Shown here piece by piece: positions 1 through 6,129 of a stretch of 14,516 bases of DNA. A model generated the notes under the pieces. The model had not been told where the DNA came from. It ran no database searches and saw nothing but the letters and a program-made list of their open reading frames with translations. Each line of letters opens with the position of its first letter. Position 1 is the first letter of the stretch. The stretch covers positions 1 to 14,516 of the forward strand of contig DIZC01000054.1 in assembly GCA_002429315.1 (NCBI GenBank). Direction: 5' to 3'. This DNA comes from Alphaproteobacteria bacterium UBA6038. Its GTDB lineage: Bacteria > Pseudomonadota > Alphaproteobacteria > Micropepsales > Micropepsaceae. The position numbers and the translations under genes are program-made.

Positions 1-19
1 AGATGTGTATAAGAGACAG
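1..19 (+). other. Nextera/Tn5 mosaic-end adapter remnant (not genomic)
   Basis: The first 19 bases read AGATGTGTATAAGAGACAG, an exact match to the 19-bp Tn5 transposase mosaic end used in Nextera libraries. It sits flush at the sequence edge, as expected for an untrimmed adapter at a contig end rather than a genomic Tn5 end. Read in the frame of the downstream gene it yields the residues MYKRQ from a GTG at position 5, a recognisable artefact at the N-terminus of mis-predicted proteins. Genomic sequence should be taken to begin at base 20. Confidence 0.97.
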
Positions 20-271
20 CGCACACGCCGCAGCCAGGAGGCGGTGCTGCGGGATATCGCACAACTCGGCACGCGTTACGAAATCGATGCGGGCACACAG
101 ATCGCGCGGCGCGAACTGACGGAAACGCGGGCTCTCCAGCAAGCCGCAAAGCGGAAGACGCTGCTGGTCATGGGCGTGAACCGCCGGCCGGGGGATGTGC
201 TCTTTTTCGGCAACACGGCAGCGGCGCTGATGAAAAAGTGGAAGGGACCAATTCTATTTGTTGCGAGCTGA
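20..271 (+). CDS. C-terminal fragment of a UspA-domain protein, probably a cation:proton antiporter (5' truncated)
   Basis: Only the last 83 residues are present; the frame is open from the adapter junction to the TGA at 269-271. The tail has the UspA-fold ending: a basic, helical stretch, then LLVMGVNRRPGDVLFFGNTA and a closing beta strand ILFVAS. The RRPG-x-x-LFFG-NTAA form of the nucleotide-binding loop is, from memory, typical of Usp domains fused to the C-terminus of Na+/H+ (CPA2-type) antiporters, where it would lie in the cytoplasm. No membrane segments are available to confirm this, so a stand-alone Usp protein is possible. Any start inside bases 1-19 is an adapter artefact. The gene converges on the MFS gene and their 3' ends overlap by 18 bases, with no visible terminator between them. 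Confidence 0.6.
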   Translation, partial: RTRRSQEAVLRDIAQLGTRYEIDAGTQIARRELTETRALQQAAKRKTLLVMGVNRRPGDVLFFGNTAAALMKKWKGPILFVAS

Positions 272-1816
272 ATAGGCGATCATCGAGAACGCTCGTCGCG
301 ACAACAGCGCGATCGCGGGGAGACTGATCAGGAACAGCACACCCAGCAGCAGCCACGCCTCGTTGAACGATGCCGTGAGGGCGGTACGATTGACCAGCGG
401 CGCGACCATCTGCTTCACGGCTTCGCTCACCGGCCCCAGGGAATGACCGTGAAACATGGCGGATGGTAGTCCCACGGATTCCGCAGTCAGCGGGTCGCCG
501 GCCTGTAGCCGATTTATAATGTGCGTCACGTGCGTGGGCGTGCGCTGCTCGGCCACCGTGTCCACCAGCGCAATGCCGATGGCACCGCCGAGATTTCGCA
601 TCAGATTGAACAGCGCACTCGCATCCGGAATCTGCATCTCCGGCCAGCCTTCCAGTGCCATCCGGGTGGAGGGCAGGATACAGAACATGATTCCAGCGCC
701 ACGCAAGGCCTGCGGCAGAATGAGGCCGTTAAAATCGGTGTGTATGGTGGAGAAACCTTCTGTCAGTAGCCCGGCCCCGAACAGCGCATAGCCGATGGCG
801 ACGAGGGCCTTCCCGCTCATGCGCACCTCGAGCCACGCCGCAATGGGTGCGCAGACAAGTTGCACCGCGCCCGCCACCATCATGGTCTCGCCGATTTCGA
901 GCGCGGTGTGCTTGCGCACGAAGCCGAGGAACAGCGGCAGGAGATAGGTCGCGCCGTAGAGTCCCAGGCCAAGGATAAAGCTCAGGAAGCAGGCCACCGC
1001 GAAGCCGCGATCGCGAAAGCGGCGCAGATTCACGAAGGGGGCTGCGCGCGCAAGGCACTGTTGAATGGTGAGCGCGAACGAAACAAGGCAGACGACGAGC
1101 AGCACCTCCACGACCGGACCGTGCCAATGGCGCTTCGGCGATTCCTTCAGCAGCAGTTCGAGGCTTGCAAGGAAGATCGCTGCCAGCACAATCGTGATGT
1201 ACGCGATGTGCTTCAGCGCCGGTAAATCAGGCTTGCCGATGTGGATGCAGAGTGCGACCAGCAGTGAAACCAACAGCCCCGGCGCGACATTGATCAGAAA
1301 AATCGCATGCCACGTGTATGCCTCGGTCAGATAGCCGCCGACGATCGGGCCGGCCGTCGGCGCCATCATTGCGAACGTGCCGGCAATCGCGGTGGCCAGG
1401 GGATGCAGCCGCCGCGGGAACAGCTCGAACACGGTGGTGAACACCGCCGGAATCAACGCGCCGCCGAAAAAGCCTTGCACAGTGCGCAATGCGATCAGCG
1501 CCGCAAAATTCGGACTCGCCGCGCAGCCGATGCTTGCCAGCGTGAACCCGAGAGTGGCCCCGGCGATCAGCCAGCGCACGGTAAACACTCGGGTCAAAAA
1601 TCCGGTGAGCGGGATGGCGATGATTTCGGAGATGAGATAGCTGGTTTGAATCCAGCTTAAGCGGTCCTGCGGAATGGCGAGCGCCGTGCCGAGGTTCGGC
1701 AGCGAGCTTGCCACCACCTGGATATCGAGTATCGCCATGAACATGCCGATGCACATGGCGACAAAGCCAATCCAGGCAGAGGCGGGAACGGGGGCTTCGC
1801 TGTGGGCGGCTGTCAC
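254..1816 (-). CDS. DHA2-family MFS drug/metabolite exporter
   Basis: This 520-residue inner-membrane protein belongs to the EmrB/QacA (DHA2, 14-helix) branch of the major facilitator superfamily, which exports small amphipathic compounds using the proton gradient. Visible motifs are LDIQVVASSLP in helix 1 (residues 30-40, motif D), SWIQTSYLISE (54-64), LRTVQGFFGGALIP (110-123, with the conserved Arg111) and the antiporter motif C, GPIVGGYL (156-163), followed by WHAIFLINVAPG. Length is normal for the family. The start is a GTG overlapping the TGA of the upstream AlkB-like gene as GTGA, which suggests translational coupling. It is the last gene of the polyketide operon, so I infer that it exports the operon product. 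No membrane-fusion partner (EmrA-type) is present. The substrate cannot be read from sequence. Confidence 0.9.
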   Translation of the reverse strand: MTAAHSEAPVPASAWIGFVAMCIGMFMAILDIQVVASSLPNLGTALAIPQDRLSWIQTSYLISEIIAIPLTGFLTRVFTVRWLIAGATLGFTLASIGCAASPNFAALIALRTVQGFFGGALIPAVFTTVFELFPRRLHPLATAIAGTFAMMAPTAGPIVGGYLTEAYTWHAIFLINVAPGLLVSLLVALCIHIGKPDLPALKHIAYITIVLAAIFLASLELLLKESPKRHWHGPVVEVLLVVCLVSFALTIQQCLARAAPFVNLRRFRDRGFAVACFLSFILGLGLYGATYLLPLFLGFVRKHTALEIGETMMVAGAVQLVCAPIAAWLEVRMSGKALVAIGYALFGAGLLTEGFSTIHTDFNGLILPQALRGAGIMFCILPSTRMALEGWPEMQIPDASALFNLMRNLGGAIGIALVDTVAEQRTPTHVTHIINRLQAGDPLTAESVGLPSAMFHGHSLGPVSEAVKQMVAPLVNRTALTASFNEAWLLLGVLFLISLPAIALLSRRAFSMIAYSARNK

Positions 1817-2856
1817 GGCATGGTGGCGGCAGGACTCTCATCAGCATAGCCCGGTTCCAGGCTCCCTGCTGCAAGCGGTTTTATGCGGTGGTCCATGACG
1901 GCGCGCCAGAGCGGCGGCGCAAGCGCCAGCAGAATGGAGCCGGCATATCCGAGGGGAAGCTCCGGCGCGCCCGGAGCCGGCTGCAGATGCTCGTAGCTGA
2001 TCGCCGGCCTATGATGATGGTCGCTGTGCCGGCCCATGTTGAATATGAGAAAATTCCCCGTGCCCGGGCTGTTCCAGCTGTGGTGGTCGGAAAGTGGCTC
2101 AAGCGTTCCACCAAACCAGACGCGCGTCATCCCATAATGCGCCACGTAGTTGAACAGCTCGAGGACGATAATCGCGAGGATGCTCTGCGCGGCGAAAAAG
2201 GCCGCGGCGCGCCAGCCCCACAGCAAAAGCAGCGCGGCATAGGCGGCGCTCACAATGAAGATGTCGTGTCCCACGCGGTTCTGCAGCATCGCGAAAGGCC
2301 GATTGCAGCAGCGTCGCCGCTCGAAACGCCAGGCCTCCGCTGCTTGTGCGGGAACGGTACGCACAAGAAACGCGTAAAAGCCCTCGCCCATTCGCGCCGT
2401 AGAGGCGTCGCGATCGGTTGCCGCAAAACGATGGTGGTTATGAACATGCGCGATGCGGAAATGCCGATAGCTCATGCCGGTCAACATCGCTGTCCCGAGA
2501 ACGCGGCGCCAATGCGTGCGGCTGTGCACCATTTCATGTGCGGCGAGCATGCCGAAGACGCCTGTGCAGATGCCGAGCGATGTCGCGAGACTTGCGAACG
2601 CCAGCGGCGAGGCCATCGCAGCCTCGCGCGCGGCCCAGAGCGTCACCGAAAGCTGCAGCGGAATATAGAGGACCGGGAGCCCGCGAAAAATTGCCGACGG
2701 TGCACCCTGGCCGAGCGGAAGCCTCAGCTGCTCTGTCACGAGCAGTGCAACCAGGAGCGCCAGCGGTGAGAGGAAAGGGGCGGCGTCGGAGACGGCGCAA
2801 AGCAGCGGGATCAACAATACGAACAGGAAGGGTCCTGAATATCGCAGCGCTTTCAT
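1813..2856 (-). CDS. AlkB-like integral-membrane non-haem di-iron monooxygenase
   Basis: This 347-residue membrane protein belongs to the alkane hydroxylase/fatty-acid desaturase superfamily, which uses two iron atoms held by histidines to oxidise alkyl chains. Histidine boxes occur in order: HEMVH (107-111), HVHNHH (137-142), NYVAHYG (236-242) and RHSDHH (276-281), with the family sequence HHSWNS at 258-263. Hydrophobic segments lie at about 8-45, 58-75, 85-105, 200-235 and 303-320. Box 2 departs from the textbook EHxxGHH, and the usual Glu of NYxEHYG is Ala239; all the histidines remain. An AAGGG ribosome site lies 5 bases before the ATG, 21 bases after the methyltransferase stop. AlkB itself needs rubredoxin and a reductase, and none is encoded here. 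I infer hydroxylation or desaturation of the polyketide's alkyl chain rather than growth on alkanes. Confidence 0.85.
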   Translation of the reverse strand: MKALRYSGPFLFVLLIPLLCAVSDAAPFLSPLALLVALLVTEQLRLPLGQGAPSAIFRGLPVLYIPLQLSVTLWAAREAAMASPLAFASLATSLGICTGVFGMLAAHEMVHSRTHWRRVLGTAMLTGMSYRHFRIAHVHNHHRFAATDRDASTARMGEGFYAFLVRTVPAQAAEAWRFERRRCCNRPFAMLQNRVGHDIFIVSAAYAALLLLWGWRAAAFFAAQSILAIIVLELFNYVAHYGMTRVWFGGTLEPLSDHHSWNSPGTGNFLIFNMGRHSDHHHRPAISYEHLQPAPGAPELPLGYAGSILLALAPPLWRAVMDHRIKPLAAGSLEPGYADESPAATMP

Positions 2857-2861
2857 ACCGA

Positions 2862-2866
2862 CCCTT
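2862..2866 (-). promoter_or_regulatory. Ribosome binding site of the AlkB-like gene
   Basis: On the minus strand AAGGG lies 5 bases upstream of the ATG at 2856. It supports this start and independent initiation, unlike the flanking operon genes, which start by overlap. Confidence 0.6.
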
Positions 2867-2877
2867 GTTCGACTCCC

Positions 2878-3378
2878 CTAAAGCCTCTGACGTGGCGCGA
2901 GCGCCGTTTCTTCCTCCCGAATCCGCCAGAACAGCAGCACGCCGTTGAGAACCGAGAAGAGTGCGGCCACGCGGACTTCGCCGAATACCAGCGGCAACAA
3001 GGCGATCTCGCCCACCACGATGAGGTAGTTGGGATGGCGCACCAGGCGATACGGTCCGCGGCGGACGATCGGCGCCCCGGGCAAGGTTATGATCCGTGTG
3101 GTCCAGTAGCGGCCCAGCGAGAGCATCGTCCAGACGCGAAGCAGCTCTAACGCGAGGTAGCCCGCGAGCGGCAGCCAGTGAATCGGCGCAGATCTCGGCA
3201 AAGCCAGCACGATCGCCAGCAGCCAGCCGGCGTGCAGCGCCACAAACAGAGGATAGTGCGCACCGCCGACTTCCACCGCGCCGTTCGCCAGCAATGCGCG
3301 GGTGTTGTGCTGCGCATAGGCAAGTTCCGCGAGGCGCTGCGCCACCACCAGCGCAATGATGATGTAGGCGGGTGTCAT
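2878..3378 (-). CDS. Isoprenylcysteine carboxyl methyltransferase-like membrane methyltransferase (BpsB/YpbQ-type)
   Basis: This 166-residue protein is almost entirely hydrophobic helices (about 3-20, 43-61, 68-87, 119-133, 136-152) and carries the C-terminal SAM-binding signature of the ICMT family: LGRYWTTRI (88-96), RRGPYRLVRHPNY (106-118) and the closing RIREEE (152-157). It closely resembles Bacillus YpbQ/BpsB, which O-methylates alkylpyrones made by the type III polyketide synthase beside it; the same pairing here is the main functional clue. Prenylated-protein methylation is unlikely in a bacterium. The true start is the ATG at 3378, which overlaps the synthase TGA as ATGA; a longer reading upstream in this frame merely runs antiparallel-phase through the synthase gene and should not be annotated. 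Confidence 0.87.
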   Translation of the reverse strand: MTPAYIIIALVVAQRLAELAYAQHNTRALLANGAVEVGGAHYPLFVALHAGWLLAIVLALPRSAPIHWLPLAGYLALELLRVWTMLSLGRYWTTRIITLPGAPIVRRGPYRLVRHPNYLIVVGEIALLPLVFGEVRVAALFSVLNGVLLFWRIREEETALAPRQRL

Positions 3379-4415
3379 CCGTCCAGCATCAGGAAGGCGG
3401 CAGAGAATCCCGGCCCCAACGCGCTGATCAAGCAGCGTCCGCCCAAGCCGCGCTCGCGCATGCGGTGCAACACGAAGAGCGCCGTGGACGCCGACATGTT
3501 GCCGTACGCGCGCAGCACGGCGCGGCTGTCTTCCAGTCCACCGCGCGGAAGATCGAGCGCGTCTTCCAGCGCATCGAGCACCTTGGCGCCGCCGGGATGA
3601 CAGGCGAAGCCGTCGATGCTGTCGCGGGCGATGTCGTTCCGCCGCAGGAAGTTGCTTGCGATGCTTCGGAAATCGCTCGCCACCAGCGACGGAATGCTTT
3701 GGGCAAACCGCGCCTTCAATCCATCCTCTTCCACCTCCCAGCCCATGATGTCGAGCGAGTTTGGCCAGGTGTGGCTGCCGCTCGTGCCGAGTTCCGGTCC
3801 ATTGCCGGAGGCAGAGATAATTGCGCCGGCCGCGCCGTCGCCGAACAGCGCCGCCGCCACGATGTTGCTCTTGGAGAGATCGTTCTTGCGGAAGGTCAGC
3901 GCGCAAAGCTCGACGACGAGAAAAAGAACCCGGGCACCGGGCATCGCCCGCGCCAGATCGGCGGCGCGCGCCAATCCGAAGACACCGCCGGCGCAGCCGA
4001 AGCCGAAGATCGGCAGGCGGACGATATCCCGGCGCAACCCCATCCGCTCGATCAGCAGCGCATCGAGGCTGGGGGTGGCAATGCCGGTCGTCGAGGCGAC
4101 GACGATCGCATCGATGTCGCTGCAATCCATCTGCGCTTCGGCCAGGCAATCCCGTGTCACCTGCTCCAGAAGGTCGACCGAATGCTTCAGGTAAAGTTCG
4201 GTGCGTTCCTTCCAGCCGTGGCTTTCGCTGTACCAGTCGATGGGCACACAGGAGTAACGTCTCTCGATTCCCGTGTTGTCGAAGACGGACAGCAGGCGCA
4301 AGACTTCAGGATGGCCTGCGAACAGGTACGCTGCCCGGCGCGCGGCATCCGCCTGATCCACCGGATAGGCCGGAACCGCTGTCTTGAGGGCGATGAGCCG
4401 TGGACTCGCCGGCAT
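3375..4415 (-). CDS. Type III polyketide synthase (alkylpyrone/alkylresorcinol synthase-like)
   Basis: This 346-residue chalcone-synthase-fold homodimeric enzyme would extend a fatty acyl-CoA starter with malonyl-CoA and cyclise it to a pyrone or resorcinol. The thiolase-fold triad is complete: Cys141 in GFGCAGGV, His273 in ACHPGG and Asn306 in YGNMSAS. Other family marks are VELCALTFRKNDLSKSN (168-184), FGDGAAGA (191-198), MGWEVEEDGL (224-233) and the C-terminal GPGF loop (334-337). The start at 4415 is preferred because AAGGAG lies just upstream; a GTG at 4439 would add eight residues but has no such site. It is the first gene of the four-gene operon and runs divergently from the PLP-enzyme gene. 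Starter length and ring type cannot be told by eye; bacterial relatives of this kind commonly take long-chain acyl-CoA. Confidence 0.92.
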   Translation of the reverse strand: MPASPRLIALKTAVPAYPVDQADAARRAAYLFAGHPEVLRLLSVFDNTGIERRYSCVPIDWYSESHGWKERTELYLKHSVDLLEQVTRDCLAEAQMDCSDIDAIVVASTTGIATPSLDALLIERMGLRRDIVRLPIFGFGCAGGVFGLARAADLARAMPGARVLFLVVELCALTFRKNDLSKSNIVAAALFGDGAAGAIISASGNGPELGTSGSHTWPNSLDIMGWEVEEDGLKARFAQSIPSLVASDFRSIASNFLRRNDIARDSIDGFACHPGGAKVLDALEDALDLPRGGLEDSRAVLRAYGNMSASTALFVLHRMRERGLGGRCLISALGPGFSAAFLMLDG

Positions 4416-4535
4416 GCTCTCCTTCGTCTCTCCCCGCACAGATGACGCGGGATCGGCAGCTGTTATTCCATGACAAGTCTCGAAAGGCTAATGTGAACCC
4501 GGCCTGAACAAATCCCAATACGTCGGCGCGACGGC
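4416..4535. promoter_or_regulatory. Divergent intergenic region between polyketide operon and PLP-enzyme operon
   Basis: These 120 bases separate two divergent gene sets and must hold, or overlap, both promoters. I see no convincing -35/-10 pair on either strand. The minus strand has TTGTCA (plus positions 4471-4476), but nothing resembling a -10 box follows at 16-18 bases. Directly before the PLP-enzyme ATG is a perfect inverted repeat, CGTCG-GCG-CGACG (4521-4533), where a ribosome site would normally be. Confidence 0.4.
4419..4424 (-). promoter_or_regulatory. Ribosome binding site that decides the polyketide synthase start
   Basis: AAGGAG on the minus strand ends 3 bases before the ATG at 4415. 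The spacing is short but the match is strong. The competing GTG at 4439 has no purine-rich site upstream. Confidence 0.6.
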
Positions 4536-5696
4536 ATGGCATTGGTGAACAAAACAAACGCGAAGCCCGCCACCTTGGCGGCGCAGGCACTCGGTTGGGT
4601 GGATGAGCAGACACGGGCCATCGCGCCGCCGTTGCATCTGTCGAGCACCTTCCTGCGCGACGAGGATAATCTCTATCGCTCGGGGCGCAATTATGCGCGC
4701 GGCGACAATCCGGCCTTCGATCAGCCGGAGGCGGTGCTCGCAGCGCTGGAAAACGGGGCGGATGCGCTGGTGTTCGCCTCCGGCATGGCGGCCGCAACGA
4801 GCGTGTTCCAAGCACTCGCGCCCGGCGATCACGTGGTGGCGCCGAAGGTGATGTACTGGTCGCTGCGCAACTGGATCGCCGGATTTGCGAACACCTGGGG
4901 GATTGGTGTCGATTTCGCCGATATGAGCGATCTGGATGCCGTTGGGCGGGCCATGCGCCCGGATCGCACCAAACTCGTGTGGATCGAGACACCCGGCAAT
5001 CCCATGTGGAACATCACCGATATTGCCGCGGTGACGGAGATTGCGCACACAGCCGGCGCGCGGCTGGCGGCGGATTCCACGGTCGCCACGCCGGTGCTGA
5101 GCCGCCCGATCGAATACGGCGCCGATCTCGTCATGCATTCGGCGACCAAATACCTGAACGGCCATTCCGACATCGTCGCGGGCGCGCTCATCACGCGGGC
5201 AGAAGACGAATTCTGGGGGCGCATCAAGAACAACCGGGTTCAGATCGGTGGCATTCTGGGCTCGTTCGAATCCTGGTTGCTCCTGCGCGGCATGCGCACG
5301 CTGTTTCCGCGCGTGAAAACGGCATGCGCTGCGGCGCAGAAGCTTGCGGAAGCCATGGTGCAACATCCGCATGTGCGCGAGGTCCTCTATCCCGGCCTGC
5401 CGGATTTTCCTGGCCACGATATCGCCGCGCGCCAGATGGGCGGCGGGTTCGGCGGCATGCTCTCGATCCGAGTTCGAGCGGGCGAGGCTGCGGCGATCGC
5501 TACCGCGGCCAAGGTGCAAATCTGGAAGCGCGCCACCTCGCTCGGCGGCGTGGAGAGCCTCATCGAACATCGCGCCTCCATCGAAGGCCCCGATACGCCG
5601 TGCCCGCCCGACCTGCTGCGCCTCTCCGTCGGCATCGAAGACGTCGATGACCTGATTTCCGATCTCAGCGCGGCGCTGGACGCGGCGCACGAGTGA
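4536..5696 (+). CDS. Cystathionine gamma-synthase/lyase-family PLP enzyme (Cys/Met metabolism)
   Basis: This 386-residue cytoplasmic fold-type I PLP enzyme belongs to the transsulfuration family, which makes or breaks C-S bonds in cystathionine, homocysteine, methionine or O-acyl-homoserine. The PLP-binding lysine is Lys205 in HSATKYLNGHSD. Tyr53 and Arg55 of YARGDNP are the cross-subunit phosphate contacts, SGM (82-84) is the phosphate loop, Asp180 contacts the pyridine nitrogen and Arg362 in LLRLSVG binds the substrate carboxylate. The usual PLYGGTY region is replaced by APKVMYWSLRNW, a variant I associate with an alphaproteobacterial subgroup of uncharacterised specificity. Whether it is a synthase, beta-lyase or gamma-lyase cannot be decided from sequence. 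No Shine-Dalgarno sequence precedes the ATG. It probably heads an operon with the small gene 3 bases downstream. Confidence 0.88.
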   Translation: MALVNKTNAKPATLAAQALGWVDEQTRAIAPPLHLSSTFLRDEDNLYRSGRNYARGDNPAFDQPEAVLAALENGADALVFASGMAAATSVFQALAPGDHVVAPKVMYWSLRNWIAGFANTWGIGVDFADMSDLDAVGRAMRPDRTKLVWIETPGNPMWNITDIAAVTEIAHTAGARLAADSTVATPVLSRPIEYGADLVMHSATKYLNGHSDIVAGALITRAEDEFWGRIKNNRVQIGGILGSFESWLLLRGMRTLFPRVKTACAAAQKLAEAMVQHPHVREVLYPGLPDFPGHDIAARQMGGGFGGMLSIRVRAGEAAAIATAAKVQIWKRATSLGGVESLIEHRASIEGPDTPCPPDLLRLSVGIEDVDDLISDLSAALDAAHE

Positions 5697-5699
5697 GCC

Positions 5700-6056
5700 A
5701 TGCCCAAGATCAAGGTCTTCACGTCCAATCTCGGTTTCTACGAAACGGCAGTGGCCGCGCGGTCGCAGAAAATGGCGCTCGCCCATTGGGGCGTCACGCG
5801 CAATCTGTTCCGTGAAGGCACAGCCAGGGAAACTGGCGATCCCAAAGCGGTCGGAGCCGCCATGCGCAAGGTTGGCATGGTGGTGCGCAGGCCCATCGGC
5901 TCAAGCGGCCCTTTCGAGGAACGCGCCGAAGCCGAGCGAACGCTGCTGAAAGCGCGCGACTCCAAACCGCGCAAACCAAAGCCGTCCCGCGCGAAGCCTG
6001 CAAACGCCGAGGCCAAACCGCGGCCTGCGGCGCGCAGCAAACGGCGCAAGCGCTAG
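5700..6056 (+). CDS. Conserved small hypothetical protein with a highly basic C-terminal tail
   Basis: This is a 118-residue protein of unknown function, starting 3 bases after the PLP-enzyme stop (TGAGCCATG), so very likely cotranslated with it. Residues 1-75 look like a compact folded domain: a strand KIKVFTSNLGFYE, a helix around MALAHWGV, the sequence NLFREGTARETGDP and a strand GMVVRRPIGSSGPF. I recall short alphaproteobacterial proteins with the same pattern (N-terminal LGFY, a central NLF, RRPVGSxGPF), sometimes labelled TolA-like, but their role is not known to me. From about residue 84 the chain becomes low-complexity Lys/Arg/Pro/Ala, ending SKRRKR, with no hydrophobic segment. Such tails often bind nucleic acid or other polyanions; that is inference only. 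Confidence 0.8.
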   Translation: MPKIKVFTSNLGFYETAVAARSQKMALAHWGVTRNLFREGTARETGDPKAVGAAMRKVGMVVRRPIGSSGPFEERAEAERTLLKARDSKPRKPKPSRAKPANAEAKPRPAARSKRRKR

Positions 6057-6118
6057 CCATTTGCCTTTCGGAACCGAGGGTCTAAACTTTCGTGGAACGC
6101 CATTGCCCCTTGCCGGGC

Positions 6119-6122
6119 GGAG
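6119..6122 (+). promoter_or_regulatory. Ribosome binding site that decides the monooxygenase start
   Basis: GGAG lies 7 bases before the ATG at 6130. An in-frame TTG at 6061 would add 23 residues of proline- and glycine-rich sequence, but has no ribosome site and follows the previous stop by only 4 bases. Confidence 0.65.
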
Positions 6123-6129
6123 ACAAGTC

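Noticed and set aside
2878..3378. Reading the ICMT-like protein as a protein prenylcysteine methyltransferase
   Set aside because: Bacteria generally lack prenylated CAAX proteins, and the adjoining type III synthase makes the alkylpyrone O-methyltransferase role far more likely.
3379..4149. N-terminal extension of the methyltransferase frame, giving a 423-residue protein
   Set aside because: The extra part is an out-of-frame reading of the polyketide synthase on the same strand. The ATG at 3378 in the ATGA overlap gives the normal length for the family.
3372..4445. A 357-codon open frame on the plus strand opposite the polyketide synthase
   Set aside because: It is the GC-rich mirror of a gene with a full catalytic triad. 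The translation is Arg/Ala-rich with no recognisable motif.
4470..4494. ATGACA and TAATGT as a promoter for the PLP-enzyme gene
   Set aside because: The spacer is only 13 bases, too short for a sigma-70 promoter, and the -10 match is weak.
4488..5786. A 432-codon open frame on the minus strand opposite the PLP enzyme
   Set aside because: The sense strand has all PLP-family motifs. The antisense translation is His/Arg-rich low-information sequence typical of mirror frames.
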